Origin: Bacteroidales bacterium | GTDB lineage: Bacteria; Bacteroidota; Bacteroidia; Bacteroidales; WCHB1-69 | Reading direction: 5' to 3' | Assembly (NCBI GenBank): GCA_031272415.1 | Contig: JAISTU010000015.1 | Span: forward strand, 1 to 9,284 | DNA length: 9,284 bases | Shown: positions 5,979 through 9,284 of the stretch, piece by piece | Layout: each line of letters begins with the position of its first letter | How positions within the stretch are numbered: position 1 is the stretch's first letter | Position numbers and translations under genes: made by a program | Notes under the pieces: model-generated | What the model saw: the letters and a program-made list of their open reading frames with translations, nothing else | Databases searched by the model: none | Told to the model about the DNA's origin: nothing

Positions 5979-8507
5979 CTACTTGGTAGAGTTTGTGGTA
6001 TTGTCTGTTCCTTCGACTACAACTTCTTCTGTTGTTTCTGTTTCTATTGTTTCTTCTTCCTCTTCGGTAGGCACTTGTGTAATGGCAGCAATTTGGTCAT
6101 CATCTTTGAGGTTAATCAATCTGACTCCCTGTGTAGCCCGTCCCACTACACGTAAAGTTTCTACTTTTAATCGAATAGCAAGTCCGGAACGATTGATAAT
6201 CATCAAATCATCCGCATCTGTAACATTTTTGATGGCGATAAGATTACCTGTTTTTTCGGTTACTTTGAGCGTCCTTACACCTTTTCCGCCACGATTGGTT
6301 TCTCTGTAAGTGTCTAATGCAGAGCGTTTTCCGTATCCATTTTCAGAAACAACTAAAATATCATCTGCACTATCAGCGTCAATGCAAAGCATACCAATTA
6401 CATAGTCAGCCTCGTCGCGGAAACGGATACCTCTCACTCCGGCGGCACCTCTACCCATAGGACGCACTCTTTTGGCATCAAATCGAATAGTATAACCGCT
6501 ATGTGCTGCCATCATGACGATAGAATTATCATTGCCCAAAGAGGCTTCCAAAAGCATGTCTCCTTCTCGAACATTGATGGCTTTTATGCCGATTTTACGC
6601 GGATGAGAATAGGCGGCTAATGTCGTTTTTTTGATAACACCTTTCTGAGTGCAGAGTACAATATGATTATTATTAAGATAGTCAACATCGGATAAATTTT
6701 TAAGGTTGATAACTGCTTTTATAGTGTCGTCAGGCTCAATGTTAATCAAATTTTGTATCGGACGCCCTTTGGATGACTTTGCACCTTCGGGTATCTCAAA
6801 CACACGTAACCAATAACATTTGCCTTTTTCAGTAAAAAACAATAAATAATTATGGTTGGTCGCCGTATAAAGATGCTCAATAAAGTCGGTATCGCGAGCA
6901 TTTGAGCCTTTTGCACCCACACCGCCACGCTTTTGAACTTTGTATTCATTGAGACTTGTACGCTTAATATAACCCAAATGTGAAATGGTAATAATCACAC
7001 TTTCGTCTGCAATTGTATCCTCAATACGAAAATCGGAAGCCGCATATTCAATTTTACTTCTTGGCTCGTCTCCGTATTTTTCTTTCATTTCGAGCAACTC
7101 ATCTTTAATTACTTGCATACGCATACCTTCATCGGCAAGCAAACGTGTTAAATAATCAATTTTTTTCGCCAATTCGTCAAATTCATTTTGTAATTTTTCC
7201 CTTTCCAAACCGGTCAATTGACGCAAACGCATTTCAACAATCGAAGCCGCCTGAATTTCAGAAAATTGCCACTTTTCAACCAAACCGCTCTTGGCTTCTT
7301 CTACCGTTTTAGAGGCTCTGATTAAAGCAATAATTTCGTCAATAATATCCAATGCTTTAATCAAACCTTCTACAATGTGCATCCTTTCTTGTGCCTTGCG
7401 AAGGTCAAATTTTGAACGCCGAATAACTACCTCATGTCTGTGGTCTACAAAACAAACCATTAACTCTTTGAGATTGAGTGTTTTAGGACGCCCATGTACC
7501 AATGCCACATTATTGACCCCAAAAGAAGATTGCAATGGAGAATGTTGATATAACTTATTGATAATCACGTTAGCAACTGCATCACGTTTGAGTTCCAAAA
7601 CAACTCTAATATCGCGTTTGGATTCATCCCTAATTTCGGCAATTCCTTCTACTTTTCCTTCTTTAACCAAATCGGCAATGCGTTTAACCATCTCCGATTT
7701 ATTGACTTGATAGGGAATAGTTGTAATTACAAGTCGCTCTTTACCATGCGAATGCTCTTCAATTTCGGTAGTTACGTCTCCACGCATCACTACCCGTCCT
7801 CTGCCTGTCAAATAGGCTTCTCTTACGCCGTCATAGCCATAAATGGTACAGCCTGTCGGGAAATCAGGTGCTTTTACAAATTGCATCAATTCTTCAATCG
7901 TAATTTCTTTATTGTCAATATATGCAATAATTCCATTTACAATTTCCGATAAATTATGCGGGGGCATATTGGTTGCCATCCCTACTGCAATTCCTGCCGA
8001 GCCATTGATAAGTAAATTGGGAACTTTGGCAGGCAAAACGCTGGGTTCTTTGAGAGAATCATCGAAATTGTTCTGCATATCAACCGTTTCTTTTTCGATG
8101 TCCTCAAGCATCTCTTCTGCAATTTTTTTCAATTTTGCTTCTGTATAACGCATGGCAGCCGCCGAGTCGCCATCAATAGAGCCAAAGTTACCTTGTCCTA
8201 ACACCATCGGATAACGCAAAGACCATTCTTGCGCCATCCTTACCATTGCATCATAAACGGCAGTATCTCCGTGCGGATGATACTTACCAAGCACTTCCCC
8301 TACAATTCTGGCAGATTTTTTGGTCGGTTTATCAGACAATATACCCATATCATACATGGCATACAATATCCTTCTATGTACCGGCTTAAATCCGTCTCTC
8401 GCATCCGGCAAAGCACGTGAAACAATTACCGACATTGAATAATCAATGTAGGCTGATTTCATTTGTTCTTCAATATTTACAGGAATTATTTTTCCTCCGT
8501 CTGTCAT
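5979..8507 (-). CDS. gyrA: DNA gyrase subunit A
   Basis: GyrA is the breakage-reunion subunit of gyrase (A2B2), which introduces negative supercoils with ATP hydrolysed by GyrB. The 842 residues are near the family norm. The winged-helix/catalytic region (about 25-145) carries the quinolone-determining segment KSARIVGEVLGKYHPHGDTA (64-83) and the catalytic Tyr121 in AAMRYTE. The tower and coiled-coil region runs to about 490 (MRLRQLTGLEREKLQ near 426-440). The beta-pinwheel DNA-wrapping domain follows, with a GyrA-box QKRGGVG (525-531). That box marks it as GyrA rather than ParC, though its sixth residue is Val instead of the basic residue in the E. coli box QRRGGKG. An acidic Glu/Thr-rich tail occupies about 810-842. 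The residue matching E. coli Ser83 is Thr82; Asp86 matches Asp87. Its own promoter and terminator are visible. gyrB is not in the window. Confidence 0.97.
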   Translation of the reverse strand: MTDGGKIIPVNIEEQMKSAYIDYSMSVIVSRALPDARDGFKPVHRRILYAMYDMGILSDKPTKKSARIVGEVLGKYHPHGDTAVYDAMVRMAQEWSLRYPMVLGQGNFGSIDGDSAAAMRYTEAKLKKIAEEMLEDIEKETVDMQNNFDDSLKEPSVLPAKVPNLLINGSAGIAVGMATNMPPHNLSEIVNGIIAYIDNKEITIEELMQFVKAPDFPTGCTIYGYDGVREAYLTGRGRVVMRGDVTTEIEEHSHGKERLVITTIPYQVNKSEMVKRIADLVKEGKVEGIAEIRDESKRDIRVVLELKRDAVANVIINKLYQHSPLQSSFGVNNVALVHGRPKTLNLKELMVCFVDHRHEVVIRRSKFDLRKAQERMHIVEGLIKALDIIDEIIALIRASKTVEEAKSGLVEKWQFSEIQAASIVEMRLRQLTGLEREKLQNEFDELAKKIDYLTRLLADEGMRMQVIKDELLEMKEKYGDEPRSKIEYAASDFRIEDTIADESVIITISHLGYIKRTSLNEYKVQKRGGVGAKGSNARDTDFIEHLYTATNHNYLLFFTEKGKCYWLRVFEIPEGAKSSKGRPIQNLINIEPDDTIKAVINLKNLSDVDYLNNNHIVLCTQKGVIKKTTLAAYSHPRKIGIKAINVREGDMLLEASLGNDNSIVMMAAHSGYTIRFDAKRVRPMGRGAAGVRGIRFRDEADYVIGMLCIDADSADDILVVSENGYGKRSALDTYRETNRGGKGVRTLKVTEKTGNLIAIKNVTDADDLMIINRSGLAIRLKVETLRVVGRATQGVRLINLKDDDQIAAITQVPTEEEEETIETETTEEVVVEGTDNTTNSTK

Positions 8508-8580
8508 TTTTTATCTCTTAATTCTTTGATAAATAATACCTTACTGTTTTGATATACAAAAAATAATGTATACCAAAATA

Positions 8581-8588
8581 CAAAGATA
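8581..8588 (-). promoter_or_regulatory. gyrA promoter -7 element
   Basis: On the minus strand TATCTTTG matches TAnnTTTG exactly. It lies 73 nt before the gyrA ATG and is followed by TATTTTG as at lysS. A TTTTTG at 8609-8604 is 15 nt upstream, somewhat closer than the usual -33 spacing, so the -33 assignment is weak. Confidence 0.55.
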
Positions 8589-8628
8589 GCAAAAAAATCA
8601 ATTCAAAAATTTTTTTTACGTTTTTTGA

Positions 8629-9284
8629 AGTTTTAGACCACTTATTCAAACCGCACCCGATAGTACAACAATACAATATAGTTATGATTTCGGGACAGAT
8701 AGCCAATCTCATACACTTTTTAGAACACAAATCACCGCCCAAAATGGACACGTAAGTTTTTCATTATCAGATGTTAATCAAAGACCGTACTATGTGAAAA
8801 CGGCAGGGATGCTATTTTTACAATATTTTTACAATAATATCGGAGATTTAACGTTATTAAAAGGAAAAAACTTTAATAAAATGAAATATAGAATAGAAGA
8901 ATACAACAAGCATTATTACACCGGTAATCACCAGAGTAGCAAGCAGTTAGTAACAGATGGGACAGGTGTTGCTGTGCAGCAAGTTGAGTATGCTCCTTTC
9001 GGAGAAGTGGTGAATGAGTATAACATCGATTGGAGCAACGGACAAGTGCCTGATTTTAAGGAATTGGACGAAGAAAATGGCATGTATTATTTTGAGGCGA
9101 GGTATCAGAATCCACCGGTGTTTATAAGTAGGGATCCGTTGTTTGAAAAGTATCCAATGTTTAGCCCGTATGCATTCTGTTTCAACAATCCGTTGAGAGT
9201 TACAGCCCCAACGGGAAAGGATGGAGAAGAAGTTGTAGATACTAAAAATAAAACTATTACTATTAATGTAAATTTAATTTTCTA
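8629..9284 (+). CDS. Truncated Rhs/YD-repeat protein with RHS-associated core, 3' end outside window, possibly decaying
   Basis: The frame is open from just after a TGA at 8626 to the window end. Rhs proteins are large secreted or surface YD-repeat shells that carry variable C-terminal toxin or effector tails. Here the first part (about 8641-8860: IQYSYDFGTDSQSHTLFRTQ, then DVNQRPYYVKTAGMLF) looks like an internal YD segment. From 8881 the RHS-associated core follows: HYYTGNHQSSKQLVTDGTG, EYAPFGEV, KELDEENGMYYFEARY, ISRDPLFEKYP, SPYAFCFNNP. The core ends APTGKDGEE where DPxG is usual, and a variable tail (TKNKTITINVN) begins at about 9240. There is no start codon at the beginning of the homology. 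In-frame starts are GTG 8794, ATG 8809 and ATG 8881 (the last behind an AAAGGA-like stretch), all inside the domain. The gene has therefore lost its N-terminus and most repeats, and may be a pseudogene or an orphan Rhs tip. Core recognition is firm; expression is unproven. Confidence 0.75.

Noticed and set aside
5970..6309. Plus-strand frames over the gyrA 3' end
   Set aside because: These are low-complexity Ser/Val or Phe/Cys-rich shadows of the acidic GyrA tail.
8518..8751. 77-residue minus-strand frame upstream of gyrA
   Set aside because: It is antisense to the Rhs fragment and overlaps the gyrA promoter. It has no recognisable motif, while the plus-strand frame has clear Rhs homology.

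Overview
The window looks like a chromosomal piece of a low-GC member of the Bacteroidota. Four things suggest this. Promoter elements of the form TAnnTTTG precede lysS and gyrA. Start codons generally lack convincing Shine-Dalgarno sequences. LysRS carries a long C-terminal extension of the kind I associate with this phylum. The Rhs core is of a type I recall from Bacteroidales-like genomes (ending ISRDPLFEKYP). I cannot place it to family level from sequence alone.

Layout, left to right. Bases 2-337 (+) hold the 3' end of a gene ending in a PD-(D/E)XK nuclease-like domain, probably the tail of an AAA-ATPase/PDDEXK_9 protein that begins outside the window. Facing it is a co-directional minus-strand block: lysS (5685-3970), dnaB (3965-2412), a 62-residue zinc-ribbon protein (2366-2178) and thiC (2113-389). 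The gaps between these genes are 4, 45 and 64 nt, so they may be co-transcribed, with lysS first. An intergenic stretch (5686-5978) separates lysS from gyrA (8507-5979, minus). It contains a strong intrinsic terminator for gyrA, a copy of a short hairpin repeat, an AT-rich heptamer tandem repeat and the lysS promoter. Upstream of gyrA and divergent from it (8629 to the window end, +) is a truncated Rhs/YD-repeat fragment with the RHS-associated core and the start of a variable C-terminal tail.

Functionally the middle is housekeeping: translation (LysRS), replication fork unwinding (DnaB), DNA supercoiling (GyrA) and thiamine pyrimidine synthesis (ThiC). The two ends are accessory: a nuclease-fold protein tail and an Rhs tip. 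ThiC has no other thi gene beside it and no TPP riboswitch in front of it, which is atypical.

I do not see a clear new multi-gene system. The least explained signals are a short inverted-arm repeat with a variable 8-nt centre (copies at 352-387 and 5852-5888, with a third partial match inside the rhs fragment), the conserved-looking zinc-ribbon microprotein between dnaB and thiC, and the Rhs remnant that stops within about 50 bp of the gyrA promoter.
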